64,000 nt of DNA from Plasmodium coatneyi (lineage: Eukaryota > Apicomplexa > Aconoidasida > Haemosporida > Plasmodiidae). The notes beneath the pieces are model-generated. The model saw only the letters and a program-made list of their open reading frames with translations, was not told the origin of the DNA and did not search any database. Location of the stretch: the NCBI RefSeq assembly GCF_001680005.1, contig NC_033561.1, positions 496,001 to 560,000 of the forward strand. Reading direction: 5' to 3'. Numbering within the stretch: position 1 is the first letter of the stretch; each line of letters opens with the position of its first letter. Shown here one piece after another: positions 1 to 11,548 of this stretch. The translations under genes were made by a program, and so were the position numbers.

Positions 1-1439
1 TGACACCACTTTTCCCGTCCATTTTTTCCCTCATGTTGGACGACTCAAAAGCAGACTGGTTCGCTCCCAGTATGCACAACTACTTCACAGCTCTACGTTC
101 GCAGTATCCCTACCCTAGTTTGTTGCACTTCCTCTTTTATGTTAGTACAAACGGGATGTGAATCCCGCAACTTGGGAGATACATGCAAAAGAATGGTGGA
201 GACCTGTGTAGGTACCTACCGTTCTGTCTTTCTCCCATGTCAAATTTTTATTCCCTTAAGAGAGAGATCCTCTCCTCCATAATGTCTGCATTTTTACTTT
301 TTTTCCATCTTGCAAATTCCAAAAATTAAACACCCTTACGAGGGTTAACTCCTGCACGTGCCCACCACCAACTTGCGTACCATACCTGACACAGAATTGT
401 AAGTTGTATTTTGTTGTAAGAAAAGGTACTCCTTTCCAAAAGGGGAGGAGACCAGGTGGGATAAACCACGGGGTCTACCCAACCAGGAACACTCTGCACA
501 ACACATACGTGTGACAATTGCCAGGCAGTAGTTATCCCCCCCAGTTGGTTTCCATTCTTACAACATTTGGTAAGCTAATGAAGGGGGATACTCCTATCCC
601 CACGTGCCCGTAGATTGTGGCCCAACCACAACGAATCGCCTCAGTGACGCAGTGACTTAACCGCTTCTCACCAACTGTAACACAACCCAACATTGCACAG
701 TTTTATCCATTTTTACCTCCCATTCGAGTTTCCCCCCAGGTGAAAAAAAAGGAAAAAGAAAAACTGACTGAGTGAGCTCCTTACACATGTTCCCTTGTTC
801 GCTTTCTCCCCTCTCGTAGCGTTTTCTCTACATGGGTCATTCCACCCATAGCACAGCACTGTAAATCATAAAAAACGAGAGTTGTCGTGATGAGCATTGT
901 AAACGATGGGCTGAAGGAATCCAAAGAAGGAACCCCCTCCCCTGCACTTGCGAACACATGGTGATGTGTAGAAAACGAAAAATGTCACGACTGTGAAATT
1001 TTAAGATAAAAAAGTATAGGGCACAATCCAAAAAAAAAAAAAAGTACGCATTTGTGTATAGCGTGTACCCATTTTATTTTTTATGCGTACAAAAATTGTA
1101 TTTTTTTTTTTTTGCAAAGTATGCATTGTAAGAGAAAAACATTGAGAGGACGCTAAAGCGTGTTTTCCTGCAATGAGGAGAGTGATGTAGCGACCTGCTG
1201 AAATGCTAAGTCTACGACGGCGAAGTGTGAGTTGGGCCCCTGCGAAAGTTCCAAGTGTACACCCTGAAGCTGCAAATTTTGCCGTCATTTTTGTTGCCAT
1301 TCACCCCACGAACAACAGCATAACAACAGCGTAATATTTGCGCCACTCCTCATCCGAGTCGAAGATCGCCCGCAGCATACAGACGTATACTTAGCTTAAC
1401 GAGGAAACAAAACGTAAAATCCCCACCCATAGTTCAGCC
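1..1439. other. intergenic, no gene seen
   Basis: No open reading frame here has Plasmodium-like composition together with believable starts or splice sites. Short frames occur on the minus strand near 326-517 and 1001-1300. Several A/T homopolymers are present, for example around 1030-1110. It is most likely the upstream region of the SDS22-like gene plus the flank of a neighbour outside the window. Confidence 0.6.
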
Positions 1440-3130
1440 ATGACCACCTACAATGTCCTCGGAGAAATAACCGCGTTTGATGAAAAGGAGACCGTCATTT
1501 CGCATCAATATGCAAGAATTAGGAAGATAGAGAATGTCGAAAAGTGCAAAAATTTGAAGGTGGGTTTGTGCGCAATCATGGAGGTGTAGCCCCTGGGGAA
1601 GATATTCCTCCTGAACGGGGGCATACATGATGATATGCTCCCATTTGGACCTACAGTCCTGCATAGATCCCGCACACACACACTCTCAGTTGCTCCCCAC
1701 CTGCACATGTCTTCCCTCCTCGCCACGCAGACCCTGCAGCTGATCTCCAACTTCATCGAAAAAATAGAAAATTTGGAAAACAACTTAGAGTTGGAGAATT
1801 TAGAACTATACGAAAATTCGATAAAAAAAATAGAAAACATTTTCATGCTCACAAATTTGAAGTAATATCATCACTTGGCAGTTGTGTACTTCACGCTTCC
1901 GCCGCAAACTCACTGGGGATGCACACATACATAAATACATACATATGTACGCATGTATGTATGAATATACCTACTAAAGGAATCCTCCTCTGTGTTCCTC
2001 CCCTTTCCCTGTAGAATACTCGACCTCTCCTTCAACAAAATTCGGATCATTGAGAACATCGACACGCTGGTAAATCTGGAGGAGCTGTATCTGTCAAGCA
2101 ACAAAATCGCGAAGGTAAGTGGGGACTTCCAAGGGGTGAAGCGTTTTTCCTTCTTTATGCAGACCCTCCAGAAGGGGCATAAGCGGAAGGAGTGTGCAAA
2201 AGCGTGACAGTACACATAGGACGCACACCAACTCGGATGGTTATTTGCACATAAGCACGCGCGATTATATGTCTGTCTTTACACATACCCACTGTTACCC
2301 CCCCAGATCGAAAACCTCCAAAATTGCAAAAAGCTGAGACTGCTAGAATTGGGCTACAACAAAATCAGGAAAATTGAAAATTTGGAAAGCCTAACAAACT
2401 TGGAAGAACTATGGTTGGGAAAGAACAAAATAGAAGAGCTGAACCTTCCGAACTTTCCCAAATTAAAGAAGCTAAGCTTACAACACAACCGATTAACCAA
2501 CTGGTCCGTTGAGGCTATTAAAAACATCCCACAAGTAACCGAGCTTTATCTGAGCTACAATAAATTAAGTACCATCATAGAAAACGTAAAAGAGTTGAAG
2601 CATTTGAAGGTCTTCGATCTGTCCTACAACGAAATCGAAAATATTCTAATCTGTTCTGAGTTGAAGTCTCTGGAAGAGTTGTGGTTAAACAACAACAACA
2701 TTGGCAACATAGACATGATAAAAAATCTGCGTGAAAATGAGAATTTAAAAACGCTTTATTTGGAAAAGAACGAAATTCAGGATAAACTGAAGGAAGACTA
2801 CAGGACACAGATAATTTCCATCCTTCCACAGTTGAAGCAGCTTGACGCCCTGCTCATTTCCCCGATAAAGGTATCCTGCGGCCAGCGCGTTGTAGGAAAA
2901 ACGCAATGATGAGGGGACGTTATGCAGACGATCATGCGGATTGGCCCCATGTCGACAAAACTGCCGTTGTGATTTTTTCCCCGGGAATATAACCCACGAG
3001 TTACGCCCGACAAGCTCGAAATGGCAACACCGATAAATTGATATTCCTTAGTGGGTGGATGAGGGAACAGAGCGTGCCACGTGTAACCCCCTTCCTTTGT
3101 TTTGTACAGAATTTAAGTTCAACCAATTAA
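1440..3130 (+). CDS. SDS22: SDS22-like leucine-rich protein phosphatase 1 regulator (5 exons)
   Basis: Exons are 1440-1559, 1731-1861, 2015-2114, 2307-2870 and 3110-3130, all with GT-AG junctions and consistent phase, giving about 311 residues. From about residue 28 to the end the protein is a run of 22-residue leucine-rich repeats of the SDS22 subtype (LxxLxLxxNxIxxIENL), for example LVNLEELYLSSNKI and LTNLEELWLGKNKI. The C-terminal NPQ-like segment around PQLKQLDALLISP resembles the LRR cap. In this family the repeats form a curved scaffold that binds the PP1 catalytic subunit, mainly in nucleus and cytoplasm. The last exon is uncertain: spliced it adds only six residues, and reading through the donor at 2871 instead adds twelve residues before a TGA. 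A generic LRR protein remains possible. Confidence 0.8.
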
Positions 3131-4321
3131 CCGATAAAGGTGAGCCCTGCAATGACGCTTAGCATATGTGCAGGCTGCGGCTTCAGTGTTTAGTGCCCCC
3201 CCTCGTCCTGTTCCCAACGATAGAATCGCGTCACCTGAGTGCAGCATTTTTTTTGGCCCCATTAGTCACTAAACTGCTCTGTGTAGAATGGATCAGTCGG
3301 ACAAACACATTTTTTTAGTCCCCCTTCTTCGAACTCACATTTTGTTTTTCCCCCTGCGCCATGCGCACCTTTGCATGTACATATATGCCCACAACATATC
3401 TGTATTCCTGTGGGGGGACCTCCCTCGGATGGAAGCAATCCAGAAAGGGAGAAGTAGAGAAGGTGAAGGTGTACCGGCAACGAAGGCGAAGAAGTGAAAC
3501 TGACAAGGTAGATAAAAGGACGACGTACAGAAGACGAATGCAAACGCGAAGACAAAAAAAAGGACGCCTTTTTCGTCGTGTCGCACAAATAATGTAGCCC
3601 CCTTTTGCTGACCAGATCTGTGCCTACACATAAAACCATTTTTCCATTTCCCTTTTTAAAGTCTAATCGTTTTGTATGTTTGTTCTCTCGCTTCGCCAAC
3701 CTGCATATAGCATATTGAATGTTGTTTCCTTTTTTTTTTTTTTTTTTTTTTTTTTCCCAAATTTATTAAAGTGTCATAATTCCCCCCTCTACAATGCTAC
3801 AAATAGCAAAAGGGTGAAAAAAAAAAAAAAAAAAAAGCCCTGTTGCAATGATAAAAAAAAATGCGTTTCCAACGAAGCAAATGTTAACATAATTTGCCGA
3901 GTGCGAAGAAGCGAAACGTGAGCGTTCACATTTTATGTACACGAAATTATGCGCGTTGCTCCAGAGCAGATGGGCATAATTAAAATTAGCTTATTCCCAC
4001 GCCATATCTTCCGTTAAAATATGCAAAAGGGAATACAGGAGAATACTCTCCAGGCATTGACAAATTGAAATTCGCCTCATCCATCGGCTGGCTAGAAAAT
4101 AGCAATAATGAAAAACTCGCTTTGTATTTCCCCACCCCCAACCGATGAGAAGTCAATGGACTGATAAAAGGATGCCGTGACTTCGCAAGTAGTTACACGT
4201 GCATCCAGGGAACGATGAGTAGAGTAGAATTCGGTTCCCAAATTAGTACATCCGAACATACACCTGTAAAACGCGTAGCCAATTGTTGCCCAACTTCCAA
4301 CCAACTGGCTCCGTACGCACA
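3131..4321. other. intergenic, homopolymer-rich
   Basis: This 1.2-kb spacer lies between two plus-strand genes. It contains a T run (about 3730-3757) and an A run (about 3818-3836). Overlapping short frames around 3260-3700 occur on both strands and have biased composition, so I regard them as chance. Confidence 0.55.
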
Positions 4322-5896
4322 ATGAAGGTCAGGAAGAGAAGTCCGCTTTGCAGGAGGAACCCCCAAGCAGGTAACGACGACAGTCATGATGGGGGACTCC
4401 TCGATGAATACTACAACACAATTCCGGGCATCGAACTACAGATAGAGAAAATACTTGAAAGTTTCCACGTCAGTAAATACGACTATAAAATTACGCACCT
4501 TTTAATTGACATAATACAAAATGAGACGATAAAAATTCTGAGGAATGCCAAAAATATAAAAAAGAATGGCATTGATAGGAGACTCTACATTAAGGCTGAC
4601 CCCACAAAGAGGGAGGACAGGAAGGAGGATCATGTCAGTCCTAATTTGGTGGGAAGCTCCAACAGTGGTGATGACACAAAAAAGGATGACGCAAGTAAGG
4701 GGATGGTTGAAGGTCAGCCAAGAACTGACCAAAGTAATGTAACTGCAGACATTTCCAACGATGCAAGCGGGGCTAATTTTAAAGGTGGAGTTATTGACGA
4801 TAGGGCAACACAGGCAGTGTCACTTGGAATGGAAGCCCCCCCGGCGAATGAGCGTGACGAGCAGGTGGAGAAGCAGAATCAGGGAAATGACATTCAGGCA
4901 GACGTGGGGGTGGCCCAAACGCAGGAGCAGAGTCATGATAAGGGCGGCCTTGCCGAATTGTCATGTGGGGTAGAAGAAGGCACGAAAAAGGAAGCCGCAG
5001 GGGGGGGTAAAGAAGAAAGCCAGGTTGATGTTCAAAATGGAGAGGAGAAGAAACAGGTGGAAGCTGAGACCCTCCAAACGGGGCAAACTGAGCAAAATGG
5101 CCAAGAAGGCCAAACAGACCAAAACTCCGAAAGCTTCAGTATCTTCAAAACCTTTTCGAGCTACTTTGCCAAAGTAAATAAACCAAATGAGGAGGAAGGA
5201 GAAAGCGCGCCTGAAAAGTCGGGGAACGATGAAAGTAAGAATAGAGAAGCAATCGATGACCCACCAAAAGTAAATAACCCCCAGAACGAAAATGAAAATG
5301 TAAATCCTAGTGATAACCCAGCAGGTGCTGGCAACCATTTTCTGAATGATGCAAAGAACAATATTAAGGAGGAGACGAATGACACCATCAAAGAGGGTGT
5401 GCCCCATGGGATGAGTAGCAGTGGCCAGAATTTAAACCCAGGGGATGGTGCAGGAATGGCCCCAAATAAGAACCAAATGGACGAAGCGGGAAAGGAAACA
5501 AACCAAGTTGGGAGTGGCGTGTCGGAGGAAGTACAAAATGGTGATGAGAAGGAAGGCGCAAAAGACCAAGCAGAGCAACCACAGAGCCAACCCGCCACCA
5601 CGACGACCACCACCGAACAGGAAGAAGTGCTTGTGATAGACGAAGAAAGCGTCAACCTAGCCATAAAGGAGTACGTCCTAAAGTACATTTATAAAAAGAA
5701 GAACGTGGATTTCTTGTACGACGAATTGGCAACTCAACAGAAGGAAACCAACTCGGCGGGCATAGTAGACAGGAACGTCAGATACCCAACTGGATTCCCC
5801 CCCTACCTGCCAGATGACTGCTCCATTAATACTATCCTCCCTGCGTGGGACATAAAGTATAATTTTAATTCCTCCAAGGGGGAAAGTTACCAATGA
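4322..5896 (+). CDS. TAF9-like TFIID subunit with insertion-split histone fold
   Basis: Single exon, 524 residues. The first ATG of the frame is at 4322; the open frame reaches further upstream without an ATG. Residues 36-80 (PGIELQIEKILESFHV, then KYDYKITHLLIDII..ILRNAKNI) resemble helices 1 and 2 of the TAF9 histone fold (LKSMGV..YEPRVINQMLEFA..ILDDAK). Residues 439-452 (IDEESVNLAIKEYV) resemble helix 3 (VDADDVRLAI). Residues 487-512 (PPYLPDDCSINTILPAWDIKYN) match the TAF9 LPPDRYCLTAPNYR motif. Between helices 2 and 3 lies about 350 residues of low-complexity sequence rich in E, K, Q, N and G. In other eukaryotes TAF9 pairs with TAF6 in TFIID. Assignment is by motif reading only. Confidence 0.6.
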   Translation: MKVRKRSPLCRRNPQAGNDDSHDGGLLDEYYNTIPGIELQIEKILESFHVSKYDYKITHLLIDIIQNETIKILRNAKNIKKNGIDRRLYIKADPTKREDRKEDHVSPNLVGSSNSGDDTKKDDASKGMVEGQPRTDQSNVTADISNDASGANFKGGVIDDRATQAVSLGMEAPPANERDEQVEKQNQGNDIQADVGVAQTQEQSHDKGGLAELSCGVEEGTKKEAAGGGKEESQVDVQNGEEKKQVEAETLQTGQTEQNGQEGQTDQNSESFSIFKTFSSYFAKVNKPNEEEGESAPEKSGNDESKNREAIDDPPKVNNPQNENENVNPSDNPAGAGNHFLNDAKNNIKEETNDTIKEGVPHGMSSSGQNLNPGDGAGMAPNKNQMDEAGKETNQVGSGVSEEVQNGDEKEGAKDQAEQPQSQPATTTTTTEQEEVLVIDEESVNLAIKEYVLKYIYKKKNVDFLYDELATQQKETNSAGIVDRNVRYPTGFPPYLPDDCSINTILPAWDIKYNFNSSKGESYQ

Positions 5897-6054
5897 GTTT
5901 TTCTCTTATATATATATATTTTTTTGTATCCCGTGCGTCCCCTTAAATGTGTCACGCTCCACGGTTTCACTTCTACGTAAGGGGATGAAGATATAATATT
6001 ATGTGACCACGCGGGAGTAGGTAACTCCCCACATGTTGACACACAATATTATAG

Positions 6055-7104
6055 CTACACCCGAATCGTGTTAACCATCTGCATAATGCCGAGCACAAGC
6101 TCGAGGCCAATTATGACGATGATAATGCGCTCCAGACGGGAGGAGTGCTTCTGATTCACGTAGTCCAAAAAGGAATTCAAATAATCCAAAGTCCAACTGA
6201 GTCTATGGTTCAACAAATCAACCCTCTGCTTTATGTCAAAAATGTGCAGGATATTTAAAAACAGCTTTTTCTGATATTCTAGTTCCCATAACGCTTCTGG
6301 GACGTCCAGAATGTCCTGGTCAATGTTCAATTCGTATCGCAAATTGTGTAGAGTAATTTTGGAGGCAAATAATTGCTTGGATAAAAAGTCCAAATTACTT
6401 GACTTGATTTTTTCTTTTAAATTTTCAATTTGATCATTTTCGTAAAATAATTTTTTCTCAATTTTTTTTTCCAAATTATTTAATCTGACGGCACTTAAAA
6501 GGCCAAAGGAGATGGCTATTTTATCCGTCGTCCTGTAATTATTTGACGTCAAATATATGACAGAGTTATTCACATAACTTTTGTTACTTATATTTTCTAC
6601 TTGCAGCTCTTCAAAGTCATAATTCTCAATGTTACATTCGCTTAAATTTATAAAACTTTTGCAAAAGTGAAAAAATTTATTTCTGTTTTGCTTATTCATG
6701 CTCCATATGACGACACACCCATTCTTAAAAAATACAGCTGAACTATTTTGTTGGTTAAAATATGCACAACTTTCCACGTACAAATAGGGCTCCTTATACA
6801 GCACTTGGGATCCCACTTTTTCGTATGCGCTTTTGAGGGTTCCCAAATTGATTGGGCTGTTTAAATAGTAGGCTATTACATATGGCTCTGCGCTGTCGCA
6901 ACTTTCGTCTAAAAACGGTTTGACTGTCCCTAGGAGTTTCTCCCTTTTCGTGATCTTCTTCTGCGTGTATATTTTGTTACTCGGCTTTTTTTTACTGGAA
7001 TGACTACACATGAGTTGCCTCCACATGTATGCGCACTTGAGGTGGCCTCTCCCCCACTGTAACACCTGTGCACTTCTGCCGCTAAACATGATGAAGCAGG
7101 ACAT
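6055..7104 (-). CDS. RMND1/RMD1 family (DUF155) protein, probably mitochondrial
   Basis: Single exon, 349 residues from the ATG at 7104. The open frame continues about 14 codons upstream without an ATG; an AG at 7147-7148 on the coding strand leaves a short 5' exon possible. The first ~45 residues are basic, almost free of acidic residues and start hydrophobic, as in a mitochondrial presequence. The DUF155 core follows: SSAVFFKNGCVVIW (about 120-134), DKIAISFGLLSAVRL, and the C-terminal block PEALWELE..LF..ILHIFDIKQRVDLLNHRLSWTLDYL. A terminal membrane helix (about 324-343, IIIVIIGLELVLGI) closes it, as in yeast Rmd1 and human RMND1, which supports mitochondrial translation. It is divergent from the Derlin gene across a 1.7-kb gap. 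Confidence 0.85.
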   Translation of the reverse strand: MSCFIMFSGRSAQVLQWGRGHLKCAYMWRQLMCSHSSKKKPSNKIYTQKKITKREKLLGTVKPFLDESCDSAEPYVIAYYLNSPINLGTLKSAYEKVGSQVLYKEPYLYVESCAYFNQQNSSAVFFKNGCVVIWSMNKQNRNKFFHFCKSFINLSECNIENYDFEELQVENISNKSYVNNSVIYLTSNNYRTTDKIAISFGLLSAVRLNNLEKKIEKKLFYENDQIENLKEKIKSSNLDFLSKQLFASKITLHNLRYELNIDQDILDVPEALWELEYQKKLFLNILHIFDIKQRVDLLNHRLSWTLDYLNSFLDYVNQKHSSRLERIIIVIIGLELVLGIMQMVNTIRV

Positions 7105-8839
7105 AAAATACGCAACTGCCACAGTGCCGGTACAGATATAGCCCACCTGTTAGACACACACACTGGGAAAAATTACACGCGCTGAAAAGGCGCTCCACCA
7201 AATTGACAAGTTTTCTCCCCTCAATTTTGTAGTTAAAAAATTGGAAAAAAAAAGTTAATGAAAGGTAAAAGGAGGTAACAAGAGGTAATAAAGTCTATCC
7301 CTTATCCCCCCTTTTTTTTTCCAACTGTGCGCACCATATCGTGTCCAATGTACTGTATGGGGGTTCCCTCAAAATGTTACACCCCATCAATGTAGGTCAT
7401 TCCCCTCGGATGGCATTCTTGTTTTCTGCACGAAGTTTCACCGCTTCACAGGTTGAGTCTCCCTCCTCTTTGCTTCTCTGCGTCCATTCCTCTTTTTGCC
7501 CATTAGTGGATGAAAGAACAGAAAAAACGGTTGGCTCCCCGAACTTTACATTTACACTCACTATTTTGGGAATCCCCAATGTGAGGTATTCTACTGTAAC
7601 CATGGGCGACGTAGAGGAGTCGTACCCCCCCCCTTAGTTCACATGTTCGGCCCTACTTGCCTATGTAATAGTACGCGCCAGTTGGGGAATTTGTCCAAAA
7701 AGGCAGATCTGAAAATAGGTACGTTCAACAGCGGCGTGGACATAAGTAGTGCTACGCCTATCCCAATGTATGTGTTATGTGCCATACACAATGTGCATTT
7801 TTTTTTTTTTTTTTCCCCTACCGTGGTGAACATGCAAAGTTGCGCATAAGGGCCAAACCGCAGAACCGCGCAATCGCATACGTTCTGCAAAATAATGGAT
7901 GGGGGTACAGAAGGTAGCTCACAAAAAAAAAAAAAAAAAAAAAGGCCAAATTGACGGTGGTTTAAAAAAGGGTCCAAATGAGGGCCGATCCAGTGGAAAG
8001 GTGCAGGCGAAGAGCGGCGGCCATTTAACACAGCACTGCGAAGTGTGACGTAAGGAAAAAAAAAAAAAACAGTGGAGAGGATCCCAACGAGAAAGGCGAA
8101 AAATGCAATTATCATAAAGAGGGTGCACAAATGCACAGGATTATATATACCTGATGACCAAGCACAAAATCAACAGCAGGAGTCATTTCACTTTTGTGTC
8201 AGTATGATGCGATGGTACATGAGGCATACTGTTTAATGCTTTTTTTTTTTTTTTTTTTTTCCTTTTTTGGGGAATAAAAATTGCCGCAATTGGTGAGAAT
8301 AAGAAGAACTGTACCTCACTTGAATGGAAAAAATGAACAAATGAAAGAATGCTTTTTTCGCGTACATCATGTGACCTACTTGGAACGTTAAAAGGTAAGG
8401 GAAGAGAGGCACCGCGTGTATATATATGAAAGGCCACATACATACGTACATATGTATGCATGTGCAGGATTATACGTGCCATATGTACATTTTGAACCCG
8501 TTCGTTTTATTAATGGTTGGTTTTTCTTCTCCCCCCCCACACAGATAACCGTGTCGCTTGTAGCCGAATTGACACCTCCCCTTTTTTTTCGAAGGCCTAC
8601 ATGTGTGTACACACATAACATGTGAGATATACCAGTGCTGAGTCGCTGCTCCCCGTTCGTTTTCAGTTTATTGCTGCCCTTCACCCAGAGCCTGTTACAC
8701 GTTGTCGAGGGTGTAGTTAGAACTATGCGCTTGGGTACTCACTAGTGGAGAACCCCAAGGCGACACCGCAAAAGTAGAAGTGCGTGACGACGCTCCCCCC
8801 CAACCTACCGCCACATTACATGAGACGCACAAAGTAAAG
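7105..8839. other. divergent intergenic region
   Basis: This gap separates the start codons of the minus-strand RMND1-like gene and the plus-strand Derlin, so it should carry both promoters. It has T runs at about 7798-7814 and 8238-8260, an A run at about 7922-7943, and an ACATACGTACATATGTATGCATG palindromic stretch near 8437. Possible small coding pieces on the minus strand (7397-7603 and 7640-8115) are discussed separately and are not secure. Confidence 0.5.
7397..7603 (-). CDS. possible small protein of unknown function
   Basis: A 68-codon frame with an ATG at 7603 and a TGA end. It starts VTVEYLTLGIPKIVSVNVKF and has a charged tail. Composition is compatible with coding sequence, but there is no recognisable domain, no signal peptide and no supporting splice site. 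It lies in the promoter region between the RMND1-like and Derlin genes. I list it because it is the cleanest short frame there; it may well be chance. Confidence 0.15.
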   Translation of the reverse strand: MVTVEYLTLGIPKIVSVNVKFGEPTVFSVLSSTNGQKEEWTQRSKEEGDSTCEAVKLRAENKNAIRGE

Positions 8840-9971
8840 ATGGATATATCCGGGCCGGAGGTTTGGTATGGAAACTTACCAAATGTAACCAAGTATTTAA
8901 TAACCCTAATTTTTTTAGTGACCCTTCTCATAACATGCAACCTCCTAAATGTTGTGTACCTTCTACTGGACTGGAATTTGATATACAATAATTACCAGCT
9001 ATGGAGGATATTTCTTAACTTTATGTACGTGGGGAAGTTTTCTCTTTCTTGGGTTTTTTTTATGTCTTTATTGTCCCAGTTTTCTTCCTCCCTCGAGAAG
9101 AATGCAGTGTTCTCCAGCCCAGGATCATACTTGTACTTCATCACCATTCAGTGCACCTCCTTATCGTTGATAAGCATTTTGTTTTATTGGCCCAGAGGTA
9201 ACCCATCGATTTGCAGAGTGCAAAACGGCAACAGGGGAGACACACACTTTTGCAGCCTTAACCCGTTCGGCGGTGTATACTTTCCTGTTCTGTCTCCCCG
9301 TTGGGTCATTTTTTCCCCCGTGCGCTGCTTCAACGAGGGCGAAGGTAAATGTGTGCAGGTGTTCACTCTTCTCATTTTGCTTTGTTTCGTTTCGCTCTTT
9401 CCCCATCCCGCAGGCTACCCCTTCTTGGGAAACTCCCTTTTGTTCGCCATCATTTACTACTGGTCCAGGAGGGAGGCATGGAGCCAAGTGTCCATTTACT
9501 TCTTCACGGTGAAGGGCTATCAGCTGCCCTTCGCACTTATTTTCCTGCACCTTATCATGGGACAGTCCCTCTGGGTGGACATTATGGGCCTCATGTCCGG
9601 ACATATCTACTACTTTTTCAGAGAGCTTCTCCCGAGGGAAGGTACGTCACGTATATTTACGCGTAAAAGTGAATGCAGATATGCTCTGCGGGGATAGTCA
9701 CACCTTGGGAGTTCTTTTGTTCTTTCCATGTAACCGTGTTTCACACTCCCTCCCACCCATCTACACAGGAGGACCAAATTTGCTCGAAAAAACGCCCAAG
9801 ATTTTCGATAAAATAATGATGAAGCTGAGGGAGTTCCGCCTAAATCACGGAATAAGGGGAAACTTCTCGAGGTACGGATACAGACCTGTGAGCGACTCCA
9901 GAACGCCCGACAGTTCCGGACCCACAAGAAGAGTCTTCATTGGTAGGGGAGTCAGACTGGGTGATAGCTGA
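8840..9971 (+). CDS. DER1-1: Derlin / DER1-like ER membrane protein (3 exons)
   Basis: Exons 8840-9197, 9414-9641 and 9769-9971 join in phase to give 262 residues. The Derlin pattern is clear: a short N-terminus, a first membrane helix (about 17-42), the luminal YQLWRIFLNFMYVG segment with the family WR pair (about 54-67), then further helices ending in QSLWVDIMGLMSGHIYYFF with the conserved G-x-x-x-G/H region. The soluble tail is basic and ends in glycine/arginine-rich sequence. Derlins form part of the ERAD retrotranslocation channel. Plasmodium also has an apicoplast-targeted Derlin with a long leader; none is present here, so I infer the ER copy. Confidence 0.85.
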
Positions 9972-11548
9972 CCTTGGTGTATTCAGATATGTTAGAATTG
10001 CCTCGCAGACATAGTTGGATAGTGTCTTGTGCGCATTTTTTTCCCTGTGTGTATTGGGAGGTGTCATCCCTGGTGTGGATGCCCTCGCCCTAATTAGCTT
10101 ACTTCCCGGGGAAGTGAAAAATCAGGAGTTAAACATACCGTTACACGCGGGTGTGGGTATGCTTACAGGGATGCCAACCCGTACAGGCCAGAAGTAGTAC
10201 ATATACATGTACATATGTTTTTTTCACCCTTTTAATATTGTTTTCTGTGTAATTTAAAATGACGAATGCACTTTGTGCAATCTGCTCATTAAACCTAATT
10301 ATGATTTTCGTATTGATAATTTTTTTTTTAAACTGCCTACAGGCATCCTCGTGTTTTACGCTGTATTTATGTGTACCAATTACAGTTGTGTTACGTGTGC
10401 ACCTGCCCCGGCGCCCTCGTGCCTGTAGCTTCCTTAATACTACCCCTATCATTGCTATATTGTGCTTCTCTCAAGTCTTACACCCCATATGTTTTTTTTT
10501 TTTTTTTTTTTTTTCATTTCATTCTCTCCAAATTTATAGCCCAAGCTTGTTGCACAATAACTGCGATTTTGCTGCATACCACTTTGCTACTTTTTTTTTT
10601 AAGCCATTTGTTTAACGTAATTTTCAAAAACCTTGAATTTATCTGTACACATTTTCTTTTTTTAATCCCATTCATTAAAATGGGGTGCATTTTGGTTAAC
10701 CCCCACGGAAGGTGAAGAATTGTGCAGCTTGGAAACACTTGGAGAAGCATTTACGCGCCCAATGTTGCACATTTTGTGAGGATTTTCCTTTTTTTTTTTT
10801 TTTTCCTCATCTAAGACGATATAAGGAAAGGAGAAACCAATCTTCTACACATCGTTCTATTTTACACAAATGAGAGAAAAGTTGACCAATTCTTTTTTTT
10901 GGAAAAACTCCCCCGTTGGAAAATTCTGTATGTGCAATCTTTGCGTCGTGCGTGTGACCCCTATGCAGCCTTTTATACGCTTCTAAGGTGACCCCTCTAA
11001 TGAAGCCATTTTGAGGAACCCATTTTGTGGAACCCATTTTATATTTTTAAATTTCGGGGGAGCAAAAAGATGCCTATTTTTTTTTTTTCCTACATGCACA
11101 CCATCGGAGTAGATTGGTGACCTCTCTCAATTTAACCTCGTTAACCAATACCTTTTGGAGATTTACGTACATAGCATAAGCAAAGGGTAAACATAAAACT
11201 GTCTGTTGAAACGCTTCCTAATTGGCAAATCACATATTCAGTTGCATACCCGACTGTGTTGATCTTTGCTGCGCATGGGCAGCTCGCTTAGTAGTATGTC
11301 CTCCACTTGTTAGTGGGACCCCCACCCCATAAGGGGCAACTGCAGCAGATTCGGGCGAAAGGAAACGTGGACCAGATTTACACAAAAGTGTTGCTGTCCA
11401 GGATTAGTGGACTAGGTGCCCCCACGGGAGTGTCTCTTCCGTGTGGTGGAGAATGCGTAAAACTGGACCGCCTTCACCGTCATCATTGTCAGCGGCGACC
11501 TTATTACCCTTCCCAATTATTGCTACCCATCAAAGGTTACACGCATAA
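9972..11548. other. intergenic, no gene seen
   Basis: A 1.6-kb gap between two plus-strand genes. Poly-T runs lie at about 10493-10514, 10785-10804 and 11078-11088. Overlapping hydrophobic frames around 10259-10715 come from T-rich sequence and have no splice or start support. This probably contains the Derlin 3' UTR and PIG-A promoter. Confidence 0.55.

Noticed and set aside
1001..1300. Minus-strand frame starting MATKMTAKFAASG, up to 99 codons
   Set aside because: It has an ATG and a basic, Leu/Arg-rich stretch, but it runs through A/T homopolymers into Lys/Phe runs, shows no domain, and overlaps the expected promoter of the SDS22-like gene.
3262..3699. Overlapping frames on both strands between the SDS22-like and TAF9-like genes
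   Set aside because: Several frames are open at once because the local composition is biased. None has a credible start with conserved features or splice structure.
5161..5688. 175-codon minus-strand frame opposite the TAF9-like gene
   Set aside because: It is the antisense shadow of an Asn/Glu/Gln-rich coding region, which gives Ser/Phe/Leu-rich open frames.
7640..8136. Minus-strand patchwork beginning MIIAFFAFLVGILST with several possible acceptors
   Set aside because: Hydrophobic first segment and plausible splice signals exist, but the middle is poly-T/A and I could not build one phase-consistent model.
10259..10715. Hydrophobic plus-strand frames after the Derlin gene
   Set aside because: Produced by T-rich non-coding sequence; two frames are open in parallel and both contain poly-Phe.
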